From contig DAOVIK010000009.1 in assembly GCA_030673735.1 (NCBI GenBank), positions 1 to 17,324 of the forward strand: a stretch of 17,324 nt of DNA, given 5' to 3'. The notes beneath the pieces are model-generated. The model did no database searches. It worked only from the letters and a program-made list of their open reading frames with translations, and was not told the DNA's origin. Both the position numbers and the translations under genes were made by a program. Origin of the DNA: Anaerolineae bacterium. GTDB taxonomy: Bacteria > Chloroflexota > Anaerolineae > Anaerolineales > E44-bin32. How positions within the stretch are numbered: the stretch's first letter is position 1; every line of letters begins with the position of its first letter. Shown here piece by piece: positions 6,861-13,668 of this stretch.

Positions 6861-8278
6861 AGCGCCTCCTCGAGAGCTGCGACGATGCGGTCCATGCGCA
6901 TGCCCCTGGAGCCCTTGACCAAGACAACGTCACCCTTCCCCACCTGATCTTTCAGGTGGATGATCGCCTCCTGGCTGTCCTGCAATGCAAAGACGTTTTC
7001 TATGTGCATCCCAGCCTGCACTGCCTCTTCAGCGATCCAGCGTGCCCGCTCCCCTACGGCGATGATTTCGTCGGCCACCTGCGCCGCCCTGGCTCCCACC
7101 ATCCGATGCCCTTTTTCTTCGTACTCTCCGAGCTCCAGCATGTCACCTAAGACTGCCACCCTCCGCCCTTCCAATTCGGCAAGCAGGTTGAGAGCCGCGA
7201 TGACCGACGGCGGAGCGGCATTGTAGGTATCATCGAGGATCAACGATCCACTTGGACCTTGCACAGCCACCAATCGCAATTGCATGCGGCTGTCCTGCAA
7301 TCCCTCCATGATGTCTTGCCAACCCAGACCCTCCACCAAACCGACAGCTGTGGCGCGCAAAGCAGTGTGCACCGAATGCCTGCCCAACAGCGGAACACGC
7401 ACATGCACCACTTCGCCCTCGTAGTGCATCACGAAGCGCACACCTTCCAGGCCAAGCCCTTCGATCTCATCGGCCCAAAGATCCGCCTCCGAAGAAAGCC
7501 CGTAGTACATGACACGCGCGGAGGTCTTCTGCGCCATTTGGCGCACCAGAGGTTCGTCGTAATTCAGAATGGCAACCCCATCTGGAGAAGCTGGAAGGTT
7601 TTCCACAAGTTCTGTCTTGCCCGCTACGATGGCCTCCATGCTCCCCGCCCGCTCCATGTGAACCTCGCTGACATTCGTGATCACGCCAACATGGGGACGG
7701 GCGATGCGGCATAGAAGGGCAATCTCGCCGGGCAGATAGAAACCCATTTCTAGCACCGCGCGCTCATGAGCCTCGGTCAGGCGCAACAGGCTCAGCGGCA
7801 GCCCGATTTCGTTGTTCAGATTTCCTGGATTCTTCAAAGTTCGGAAGCGAGTTTCCAGTACAGACGCCGTCAGTTCTTTGGTGGTTGACTTGCCCACGCT
7901 CCCAGTGATGCCGATCACCCGCACAGACAGCGCATCTCGCCAGTCCTTCGCTATCTGCTGCAGGATCTCTACTGTGTTTTCGACCCGCAAGCACACCGGC
8001 ATCTTGAGGCCAGCCAGCTTTCTGCCGGAAACCGGCTCTCTCAGATCCACCACTTTCAACTCCGGTGGCATCTCGCGCTGCACAAGCGCAATCGAGGCGC
8101 CTCTCTCAAATGCATCCACCACGAAATCATGGCCATCGGCATGCTCGCCCGGAGCCGCCACAAACAAGGCTCCCGGAATGGCCAGGCGCGAATCGATCAC
8201 CGCATCGGTGACCGGGCTGATCGCCGAAGGGACTTTCCTGCCCGTGATCGACTTGTATACGTTTGCCAAGGTCAGCAT
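6857..8278 (-). CDS. murF: UDP-N-acetylmuramoyl-tripeptide--D-alanyl-D-alanine ligase MurF
   Basis: Cytoplasmic Mur ligase that adds D-Ala-D-Ala to complete the UDP-MurNAc pentapeptide. The 473-residue product fits MurF. Seen: an N-terminal domain with DSRLAIPGALFVA (29-41) and the GHDFV segment (49-53); ATP P-loop GITGSVGKSTTK (123-134); NNEIGLPLSLL (155-165); LEMGFYLPGEI (176-186); NVSEVHMERAGS (202-213); and DDTYNAAPPS, a MurF signature. The ATG start lies 18 nt after the ftsI stop. The stop overlaps the mraY ATG. MurF acts on the product of MurE, yet no murE lies between ftsI and murF where it often sits, so that enzyme must be encoded elsewhere. Confidence 0.96.
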   Translation of the reverse strand: MLTLANVYKSITGRKVPSAISPVTDAVIDSRLAIPGALFVAAPGEHADGHDFVVDAFERGASIALVQREMPPELKVVDLREPVSGRKLAGLKMPVCLRVENTVEILQQIAKDWRDALSVRVIGITGSVGKSTTKELTASVLETRFRTLKNPGNLNNEIGLPLSLLRLTEAHERAVLEMGFYLPGEIALLCRIARPHVGVITNVSEVHMERAGSMEAIVAGKTELVENLPASPDGVAILNYDEPLVRQMAQKTSARVMYYGLSSEADLWADEIEGLGLEGVRFVMHYEGEVVHVRVPLLGRHSVHTALRATAVGLVEGLGWQDIMEGLQDSRMQLRLVAVQGPSGSLILDDTYNAAPPSVIAALNLLAELEGRRVAVLGDMLELGEYEEKGHRMVGARAAQVADEIIAVGERARWIAEEAVQAGMHIENVFALQDSQEAIIHLKDQVGKGDVVLVKGSRGMRMDRIVAALEEAL

Positions 8279-8296
8279 CGCATCCCGCCATCCAAC

Positions 8297-10081
8297 CTAA
8301 CCGGCCGAAGCCTGCGCATCTCGGACTGAGTCGGGTGGTATTTCCATCAGCACTACCAAACGCGCCACAATCTCCTCAAATACCGGCGCCGCCACCTCGG
8401 ATCCCCAGGGAGATGCGCCCGGCCTGTCCAATCGCACCAGCACGACGAACCGCGGATCAGCGACCGGTCCCCAACCGACAAACGACGCGATGGTCCATCG
8501 CGGATCGTAGCCAAATCCGGTTGCAATCTGCGCTGTGCCCGTCTTACCCGCCAGTTCATACCCCTCCACCCGGACATTGCTCGATTCACCCTGAAGCGAC
8601 TCCCAGAGCATGTCCGCCACCGTGGCTGCCGTCTCGGGTTGTAACGGACGTCCGAGCTCAGAGGGGCTCGGCCAGTACACACCTCGCGGCCCAACGATTT
8701 GGCGCACCACGTGCGGTTGCACCAATACCCCTCCGTTGGGAATGGCGGCTACGGCGGTGATCAACTGGATCGGCGTCACCGACACTCCCTGACCAAACGA
8801 ATTGGTTCCCAAGTCAGCTTCAGTCCAATCCGGGTGGCGCGGGGTTCGAAGCTGCCCAGGAAGCTCGCCCTCCAGATCGATGCCCGTCGGTTGGCCGATG
8901 CCAAACGCCGATAAGTACGGATAGAGAAGAACCGCGCCAAGCTTCTCCGCCCCAACATGCGCCAGGCACACATTCAAGGAGTTCGCCAAGCACTCGACCA
9001 TCGTTTGAGGACCCCAGACACCTTCATCCCAGTTCTGCACCTGATGGCCGCCGATTTCGATCATGCCTGTATCTACGTAGATGTCGTAGGGCTCGACCAC
9101 GCCTGCATCTACGGCTGCAGCCATCGTGAGAACTTTGAACGTCGAGCCTGGTTCATATTGGCCGACTACCGCCGGACCAATTGGTAGCGGAATATCGGTG
9201 TCCTGTGTCAGCCAGGGATCGTAGTTATTGGGGTCAAGCTGAGGCCATGCTGCCATGGCAAGGATCTCCCCATTTCCCGGATCCATGACGATAATCTGGC
9301 CGCCAACAGATAGGCTGTTCTGCACCGCCCGCTCAAGCACCGCTTCGACCATCTCCTGAACTTCCAAATCGATGGTCAGAACCAAGTTCACTCCCGCGGG
9401 CGGATTTGGTTGCAGCCGGGCCTCGGGAGGGATGTAAACCCGCTCGATCTCAATCGGCCTGCCCGACAGCCAGTCGTCGTAGTAGCCCTCGATGCCGTAG
9501 TATCCCTGACCCTCTTGGTTCACAAATCCCATCACGTGCCCGGCTATGCGTCCTGCCGGGTAGAAGCGACGGCTATTCGGAACCAAATACAAGCCATCCA
9601 GGACGATTTCGTCTGAATTCGATTCATTCAGGTCTTCGATCACGTCATGCGCCCCCTGATCGATCCAGATCGGCAAGCGAAGCCCAGAATCATTCACGGC
9701 CGTCAGCCTAATTCGGGCCTCGGCCCGAGGTTCCCAGAATTTGTCAATCTGGTCCTGCAGGTCCTCGTAGGGCAGGGTAAGCAATGCGGCAAGCAAGACC
9801 GGTATCTCGATTCGGCTTCTTTCGGTCAAGTGCCGAATTTCGACTTCCACCAAGTACCAAGGTTTGTTGGTGGCCATCAAGCGGCCATCCCGGTCGAAGA
9901 TCAATCCCCGCACAGGTGGCAAGGTTTCCTTGATGCCGGGCATCTCTTCTCGGCCAGCGAAAAACGGTACGTAAGGTCCAAACTGCACACGTATCAGCTG
10001 GTAAACCAGAGCGATTGCAACCGCGCCCATGCCAACCAAAACCAAACCCACCAAATGCCGCGGCTTGCGCTCGGTTGACAT
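8297..10081 (-). CDS. ftsI: Septal class B penicillin-binding protein (FtsI/PBP3-type transpeptidase)
   Basis: Membrane-anchored D,D-transpeptidase that crosslinks septal peptidoglycan with FtsW. With the ATG at 10081 the product is 594 residues. Seen: a basic N-terminus and one transmembrane anchor (about 9-31), RGLIFDRDGRLMA (58-70) opening the PBP dimerisation domain, GIEGYYDDWLSG (196-207), and the transpeptidase motifs STFK (313-316, catalytic Ser313), SLN (368-370) and KTG (513-515). FGQGVSVTPIQL (429-440) is also typical. The protein ends soon after the transpeptidase domain, with no PASTA repeats. The start is set by a TAATG junction in which the ATG shares one base with the ftsL-like stop; an in-frame start 13 codons upstream would lie inside the preceding gene and is less likely. 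Confidence 0.95.
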   Translation of the reverse strand: MSTERKPRHLVGLVLVGMGAVAIALVYQLIRVQFGPYVPFFAGREEMPGIKETLPPVRGLIFDRDGRLMATNKPWYLVEVEIRHLTERSRIEIPVLLAALLTLPYEDLQDQIDKFWEPRAEARIRLTAVNDSGLRLPIWIDQGAHDVIEDLNESNSDEIVLDGLYLVPNSRRFYPAGRIAGHVMGFVNQEGQGYYGIEGYYDDWLSGRPIEIERVYIPPEARLQPNPPAGVNLVLTIDLEVQEMVEAVLERAVQNSLSVGGQIIVMDPGNGEILAMAAWPQLDPNNYDPWLTQDTDIPLPIGPAVVGQYEPGSTFKVLTMAAAVDAGVVEPYDIYVDTGMIEIGGHQVQNWDEGVWGPQTMVECLANSLNVCLAHVGAEKLGAVLLYPYLSAFGIGQPTGIDLEGELPGQLRTPRHPDWTEADLGTNSFGQGVSVTPIQLITAVAAIPNGGVLVQPHVVRQIVGPRGVYWPSPSELGRPLQPETAATVADMLWESLQGESSNVRVEGYELAGKTGTAQIATGFGYDPRWTIASFVGWGPVADPRFVVLVRLDRPGASPWGSEVAAPVFEEIVARLVVLMEIPPDSVRDAQASAG

Positions 10082-10536
10082 TACTCGGGCCTCTCCCCGG
10101 CCAGGAAGCGTGCAAACCACTGGCCCAAGGTCTCGCTATATGCCGGGGAGAGAGACACAACGATATCGTCTTCCCACGAGACAGGTCGAGGTGCGATGAA
10201 AGGCTCTTTAGGCTGATACCCCTCTACGAGCACGTACTCGACCTCATCATTTCCTGCTGGATGGAAACCCATCCCAGCCGCCAGCTCCACCATGCGATCC
10301 GGCGCAGTCAATTCAGCCAGCTTGGAAGTGAGTTCCGCATTGATCCGCCTGAGATCCGTGCGGCTTATCTGCAAGCTCAATAGGTCGCGGCCCGCGCGAG
10401 CTATCTTGGCATTCACCGCCATGTAAACCCCACCAATCACAAGCAGTGCGATCAGCCACATCAATGTGCCGCTCGTCAAGCGGACCCGGAGGCGCCAGGC
10501 TGCTTGCTTGGAGGCTTGTCTACGAGGTACGGTCAT
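10081..10536 (-). CDS. ftsL: FtsL-like bitopic division protein
   Basis: The 151-residue protein has the layout of FtsL: a short basic cytoplasmic N-terminus (1-22), one transmembrane helix (about 24-43), then a stretch with helical, coiled-coil-like character (about 44-87). FtsL bridges FtsB/FtsQ and the FtsWI synthase. Sequence conservation in this family is very low, so the call rests on topology and on the position between rsmH and ftsI. The remaining 60 residues are unusual: a mixed region with VEYVLVEGYQP and a terminal amphipathic-looking helix containing TLGQWFARFLAG, longer than the usual FtsL. An AGGGA Shine-Dalgarno precedes the ATG, 41 nt after the rsmH stop. The stop shares a base with the ftsI start. 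It could also be an FtsB/DivIC-type protein. Confidence 0.72.
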   Translation of the reverse strand: MTVPRRQASKQAAWRLRVRLTSGTLMWLIALLVIGGVYMAVNAKIARAGRDLLSLQISRTDLRRINAELTSKLAELTAPDRMVELAAGMGFHPAGNDEVEYVLVEGYQPKEPFIAPRPVSWEDDIVVSLSPAYSETLGQWFARFLAGERPE

Positions 10537-10577
10537 CGAAGTTCCCTATGATCGGTCTTCGAATCGGCGTGCAATCC

Positions 10578-11531
10578 TCATGCCAGAGCGATGCGTTCTG
10601 CGGCTCGCAATCGAGCGCTGCGCGCGCGTGGATTCTTCTGCACTTCGGATTCGTCCGGGCGCAATGGACCTCGCGTCAGCAATCGCAAGTGCGCCTGATG
10701 CTCGCATGTACACATCGGCAGCCTGGGTGGGCAAATGCAATCTCGACTCTCGCGAGCGAAGGTTCGCTTGACGATGCGGTCTTCTAATGAATGAAAGGAA
10801 ATCACCACCAGCCTTCCCCCAGCCACGAGCAGTTTTATCGCTTGCATCAACCCAGCCGCCAAACTCTCCAGTTCATCGTTGACAGCGATGCGAAGAGCCT
10901 GGAACGTACGTGTTGCTGGATCGAGCCCCCTCCGTTTGCGAGCCGCTACTCTTGATACGACCTCTGCCAGCTCCAGGGTCGTACTCATCGGTCTCGCAGC
11001 TACGATCGCGCGCGCCACACGGCGGGCTCGAGGTTCCTCGCCATAGTTCGTCAGGATTTCGGCGAGTTCCTCTTGGCGAGCTTCATTCACCAACTCGGCG
11101 GCGGTCAGAGATTGTGTTGTGTCGAAACGCATGTCCAGGGGACCATCATGTCTGAAGGAGAATCCGCGCTGCGGATCTTCGAGCTGCATCGAGGAAACCC
11201 CCAGGTCTAGAAGTATGCCGTCCACTGTCGACCAACCCAGCTCCGCGGCGATTTCCTGCATGCGTGCGAAGGATCCGTGGCGAAGGTGCACACGCTTGCC
11301 GTACTTGCTCAGCCGCACCCCAGCCATTTCAAGCGCAGCCTGATCCCGATCAAGACCTAGCACTTCCCCGTCAGGAGATGAGGTCTCCAAAATCCCCAAT
11401 GCATGACCGCCCAAACCCAGCGTGCCGTCTATATGACGGCCCCCCGCGCGGGGCTTCAACGCGGAGAGCACCTGATGGTAAAGTACCGGTACGTGGGATG
11501 CTGATCCGGAATCATCCCTAGTCGTACTCAT
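10578..11531 (-). CDS. rsmH: 16S rRNA (cytosine1402-N4)-methyltransferase RsmH
   Basis: SAM-dependent methyltransferase (formerly MraW) that makes N4-methylcytidine at C1402 in the ribosomal decoding centre. The 317-residue product has normal length. Seen: HVPVLYHQVL (13-22), the SAM loop DGTLGLGGHA (35-44), LGLDRD, DGILLDLGVSSMQLEDPQRGF split over about 104-124, PLDMRFD, and ISFHSLEDRIVKR in the C-terminal half, all standard for the family. CICPPRLPMCTC near the end gives a four-Cys cluster, as is common in RsmH. The ATG follows the mraZ stop by 3 nt with an AGGA Shine-Dalgarno overlapping the end of mraZ. The mraZ-rsmH pair is the usual head of dcw operons. Confidence 0.97.
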   Translation of the reverse strand: MSTTRDDSGSASHVPVLYHQVLSALKPRAGGRHIDGTLGLGGHALGILETSSPDGEVLGLDRDQAALEMAGVRLSKYGKRVHLRHGSFARMQEIAAELGWSTVDGILLDLGVSSMQLEDPQRGFSFRHDGPLDMRFDTTQSLTAAELVNEARQEELAEILTNYGEEPRARRVARAIVAARPMSTTLELAEVVSRVAARKRRGLDPATRTFQALRIAVNDELESLAAGLMQAIKLLVAGGRLVVISFHSLEDRIVKRTFARESRDCICPPRLPMCTCEHQAHLRLLTRGPLRPDESEVQKNPRARSARLRAAERIALA

Positions 11532-11534
11532 GGC

Positions 11535-11972
11535 CTATCCTACTGAGAGATCGAAATCGGTAAATCGCTGCGCGTTCCTCTCAGCATCGGTCACGGATTT
11601 GAGTACCTCGGTCCACTGTTGTGGGCTCCAGATTTCGAAGTAGCTTCCGGCTCCGACGACCTCGGCCTCCGAATCCAAACCTGCGTATTCACGCAGAAAG
11701 GTAGGAATGAGAATACGACCGGCCGAATCAAGAGATACCCCCGATGCTCTTCCGAAGATCATGCGGCGCACTTCGCGAGCCTCGGGGTTGGTTGTAGAAA
11801 GCATGTTGGTTTGAGCGGCTAGGTGTTCGTAGCTAGTTGTGGTATAAACCAGAAGATTGCGTTCATATCCCTGCGTGATGTACGCGCCCGTGGCCAATTC
11901 GGCCCGGAAGCGCGCCGGGATTGTCAAGCGGCCTTTTTCATCAATGCTGTGACGATACTGGCCGAGGAACAT
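11535..11972 (-). CDS. mraZ: Transcriptional regulator MraZ
   Basis: DNA-binding protein of the AbrB/SpoVT swapped-hairpin fold that controls its own dcw operon. The 145-residue product has the two tandem MraZ repeats, each with the DxxxR signature: DEKGRLTIPARFR (11-23) and DSAGRILIPTFLR (81-93). The ATG at 11972 has an AGAGG Shine-Dalgarno (11982-11986) 9 nt upstream. In other bacteria MraZ forms ring oligomers that contact three or four short direct repeats near the promoter; the matching TGGGN repeats lie 49-73 bases before this start (12021-12045). This supports autoregulation of the whole operon, as in E. coli where MraZ represses dcw transcription. The gene is the first of the transcript. 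Confidence 0.97.
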   Translation of the reverse strand: MFLGQYRHSIDEKGRLTIPARFRAELATGAYITQGYERNLLVYTTTSYEHLAAQTNMLSTTNPEAREVRRMIFGRASGVSLDSAGRILIPTFLREYAGLDSEAEVVGAGSYFEIWSPQQWTEVLKSVTDAERNAQRFTDFDLSVG

Positions 11973-12001
11973 ATGTTCTTACCTCTTCTGGAATAGATGA
12001 A

Positions 12002-12020
12002 CGCCGGGTGATCACCGGCG
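12002..12020. repeat. GC-rich inverted repeat in the mraZ leader
   Basis: CGCCGG and CCGGCG flank a 7-nt centre (GTGATCA). The repeat lies in the predicted 5' untranslated leader, between the MraZ repeats and the ribosome binding site. It could be a small leader hairpin or an operator half; no U-tract follows, so it is not an intrinsic terminator. Confidence 0.5.
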
Positions 12021-12045
12021 CCCCACTTTTCCCCACCTGTTCCCA
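12021..12045 (-). promoter_or_regulatory. MraZ-binding box: three TGGGN direct repeats
   Basis: On the minus strand the repeats read TGGGA, TGGGG and TGGGG, each separated by exactly 5 nt (acagg, aaaag), giving a strict 10-bp period. This is the arrangement described for MraZ operators in E. coli (TGGGN with 5-nt spacers). They begin just after the predicted transcription start, so bound MraZ would block promoter clearance. Confidence 0.85.
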
Positions 12046-12056
12046 TAATCCACCAC

Positions 12057-12085
12057 AGTATATACCTTTAATCACACCAATGCAA
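12057..12085 (-). promoter_or_regulatory. Promoter of the mraZ-dcw operon
   Basis: The -35 TTGCAT (12080-12085) and -10 TATACT (12057-12062) are separated by 17 nt on the minus strand, a good sigma-70-type match. Transcription should start near 12050, giving a leader of about 78 nt that carries the MraZ repeats and an inverted repeat. I found no equally clear promoter inside the operon, though I did not scan all of it systematically. Confidence 0.8.
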
Positions 12086-12189
12086 GTCCCAATGTCCAAT
12101 CTGGTTTGGTACCCCTTTCCTAGCCACCCCCTTCCCATCGATGATCTTCTTCTTACCCATCGCAACAATGCGTCAGCATAGGTCGCAGA

Positions 12190-12224
12190 ATAACAAAGGA
12201 CCCCGCAGGCTGAGCCTGCGGGGT
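12190..12224 (-). terminator. Intrinsic terminator of rnpB
   Basis: Eleven-base-pair GC-rich stem ACCCCGCAGGC/GCCTGCGGGGT with a 3-nt loop (12200-12224), followed on the minus strand by CCTTTGTTATTC. It lies 9 nt after the RNase P RNA 3' helix and before the mraZ promoter, insulating the dcw operon. Confidence 0.85.
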
Positions 12225-12232
12225 TGATGGTT

Positions 12233-12676
12233 GTGGGACGGCCTGTAAGCCGCGTTCTGTCCGGTGAATGCCGACGGTTTACGGGAGAACCCTTCTTCCC
12301 ATCGACACCCGCCTGGGCGATCATCTATCTAGGCCCCACGTCACCATGGGGCTCGTGCAGCCTACCCAGGGCTCAAAGGGGACGAGCAGCCCCCCGCTCG
12401 CAAGCGAGCTTCACCCCTGCTTGGCCTTGCTCCCGATGGCGGTTGCCTGGCCGCCGACATTGCTGCCGGCGCCGGTGGTCTCTTACACCACCTTTTCACC
12501 CTTACCGGGTCCCGAGCCGCAGGTTCTGGGAACTTGCGATCCGGTCGCTCCGGCGGTCGTTTTCTGTGGTCCTTTGCGCGGGTTTCCCCGCCCGGGAGTT
12601 GCCCGGCATCGTGCTCTTTGGAGCGCGGACTTTCCTCGTGTTGCATGCGCAACTCGCGATCGCCCGGCCGACCCAC
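12233..12676 (-). ncRNA. rnpB: RNase P RNA, bacterial type A-like
   Basis: Catalytic RNA of RNase P, which removes 5' leaders from pre-tRNAs. On the minus strand the universal blocks are present in order: GAGGAAAGTCCG (12626-12637), the GGTAAGGGTGAAAAGGTG region, GGGAGCAAGGCC, GGGTAGGCTGC, CCTAGATAGATGATCGCC, and ACAGAAC followed by GGCTTAC near the 3' end (P4 strand). The ends are set by the terminal helix P1: GTGGGTCGGCC pairs with GGCCGTCCCAC with a single U-U mismatch. This gives about 444 nt, on the long side for the class. The segment between the GATCGCC block and ACAGAAC (12261-12316) is about 55 nt, where E. coli has only a small hairpin. No protein gene is expected here despite open frames. 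Confidence 0.95.
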
Positions 12677-12682
12677 GGATCA

Positions 12683-12712
12683 ATCGTACCATACCCCCCC
12701 CTGCTTTTTGTC
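12683..12712 (-). promoter_or_regulatory. Possible rnpB promoter with G8 spacer run
   Basis: TACGAT (12683-12688) lies about 6 nt before the P1 helix, the right place for a -10 box. No convincing -35 is seen; GACAAA lies slightly too far upstream. A run of eight G (12694-12701) sits inside the spacer. Assignment rests on position mainly. Confidence 0.35.
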
Positions 12713-12904
12713 TTCGATTTCAACAATGGTATCCCAACGATGATATGGATCATACGTTAACTGTGCACTAACGGAGCCTGTGATAGAGTTCTAAGTGTCA
12801 TGACGCGGATGCGCGGCCTATGACCACACTGGCAATCTCGCCAAGCATGGGCGTCGGAAGCACTGATCACAGCCAAGAACGGAAGATGTGTTGGATTGCC
12901 GATC
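12713..12904. other. Intergenic stretch with no gene recognised
   Basis: Between the rnpB promoter region and the fmdB promoter I see no convincing coding region, RNA or repeat. Open frames here are short or are out-of-frame extensions into fmdB, and none has a recognisable protein motif. It separates two divergent transcripts. Confidence 0.5.
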
Positions 12905-12933
12905 TTGGCAGAGTAAATACGAAGCGTTATAAT
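12905..12933 (+). promoter_or_regulatory. Promoter of the fmdB-like gene
   Basis: TTGGCA (12905-12910), 17-nt spacer, TATAAT (12928-12933). Predicted start near 12940. A GGAGG Shine-Dalgarno at 12946-12950 then precedes the ATG at 12957, giving a very short leader. Confidence 0.8.
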
Positions 12934-12956
12934 CATCCGTTGTTTGGAGGTACCAC

Positions 12957-13241
12957 ATGCCCCTGTACGCCTACCGGTGTGGCAGCTGCGGAGTGCAATT
13001 CGACCGAAAGCAGAAATTCACTGATAAGCCGCTTACTCGCTGTCCGGAGTGCGGCAAGAACGCGCTGCGCAAGCTGTACCAGCCAGTAGGCATCGTCTTC
13101 AAGGGCTCCGGCTTCTATGCCACCGATCATCGCTCGCCATCCGGACAGACCGCAAGCTCAACTTCCGAGCAGAGCAAGAACGGCAAGAGCGACAAGGCGG
13201 AAAAGCCCAAGAAGGCTGAAACGGCATCGAGCGACGACTAG
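12957..13241 (+). CDS. FmdB-family zinc-ribbon protein
   Basis: Small protein of 94 residues in the FmdB/CxxC_CxxC_SSSS putative regulatory family. The N-terminal MPLYAYRCGSCG and the two cysteine pairs C8/C11 and C29/C32 (CPEC) form a zinc ribbon, followed by LRKLYQPVGIVFKGSGFY (38-55), the conserved family end. The C-terminal 35 residues are a low-complexity Ser/Lys/Ala tail, probably disordered. FmdB was first named next to formamidase genes, but most members have no proven function; ribosome- or nucleic-acid-related roles are only guesses. The gene stands alone with its own promoter, strong GGAGG ribosome binding site and terminator, so it is monocistronic. Confidence 0.9.
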   Translation: MPLYAYRCGSCGVQFDRKQKFTDKPLTRCPECGKNALRKLYQPVGIVFKGSGFYATDHRSPSGQTASSTSEQSKNGKSDKAEKPKKAETASSDD

Positions 13242-13260
13242 CTTTAGTGCTATAAACCCA

Positions 13261-13286
13261 AAGGAGCCGGCACGCCGGCTCCTTTT
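13261..13286 (+). terminator. Intrinsic terminator after fmdB, possibly bidirectional
   Basis: Ten-base-pair stem AAGGAGCCGG/CCGGCTCCTT with a CACG loop, followed by TT then GATT. The flanking A-rich left side gives a weaker U-tract on the minus strand, so it could also end the convergent transcript from 14310. Confidence 0.85.
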
Positions 13287-13307
13287 GATTCTGATCTTGT
13301 TGTGCAG

Positions 13308-13610
13308 CTACATCTGAAACCCGCCCGTTGCGCCCACGACCTTGAAGTCAAAATTCGTGACATACTCCATCAGTTGCTCGCGCAGGCGCTGCCAATCCTC
13401 CGTGGTAAGCGCCTCCTGCATGGCCTTCATGGTTTCAGTTATGCCGCCGGTGAGGATTTGAGGGCGTTTTCCGTACGTGGTGTACCACGCTTCGGTTGGC
13501 GTGATTCCCAAGCGCTGCATGCCCGGCACGAATTCTCGCACCACGAACTCAAAGTACTCCTGCTCCCTGCCAGGCACGATATCCCATGTCATCAGCAGCT
13601 TGACGGCCAT
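13308..13610 (-). CDS. Small uncharacterised protein, probable dimeric alpha/beta-barrel fold
   Basis: With the ATG at 13610 the product is 100 residues. A GGAAGGTGG-type ribosome site just before this ATG, and poor-looking sequence (RRCRRRH) further upstream, argue against the longer reading that would begin inside the neighbouring gene. The protein reads as strand (MAVKLLMTWDIVPG), helix (REQEYFEFVVREFVPGMQRLG), strand (TPTEAWYTTYG), a variable link, helix (EDWQRLREQLMEYV) and strand (DFKVV). That order fits ferredoxin-like NIPSNAP/ABM-type dimeric barrels, but no active-site motif is visible and I assign no function. It lies 58 nt downstream of the metallo-beta-lactamase-fold gene on the same strand without an obvious terminator between, so the two probably form an operon. 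Confidence 0.7.
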   Translation of the reverse strand: MAVKLLMTWDIVPGREQEYFEFVVREFVPGMQRLGITPTEAWYTTYGKRPQILTGGITETMKAMQEALTTEDWQRLREQLMEYVTNFDFKVVGATGGFQM

Positions 13611-13668
13611 CCCGCCACCTTCCATGTAAAACCCTGCCCTCATTCTTTCTCCGGCGTCAGTGTGCCTT

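Noticed and set aside
11928..12046. Possible upstream ORF of about 40 codons starting at an ATG a few bases after the predicted dcw transcription start and running out of frame into mraZ
   Set aside because: Its ATG is part of the first TGGGN repeat and it has no ribosome site; the codons are explained by the MraZ operator and the mraZ gene.
12224..12771. Overlapping open frames of up to 178 codons on both strands
   Set aside because: They lie on rnpB, whose conserved RNA blocks and P1 helix explain the sequence.
12820..13089. 89-codon plus-strand frame entering fmdB
   Set aside because: It overlaps the fmdB gene out of frame, starts upstream of the fmdB promoter and has no Shine-Dalgarno or domain.
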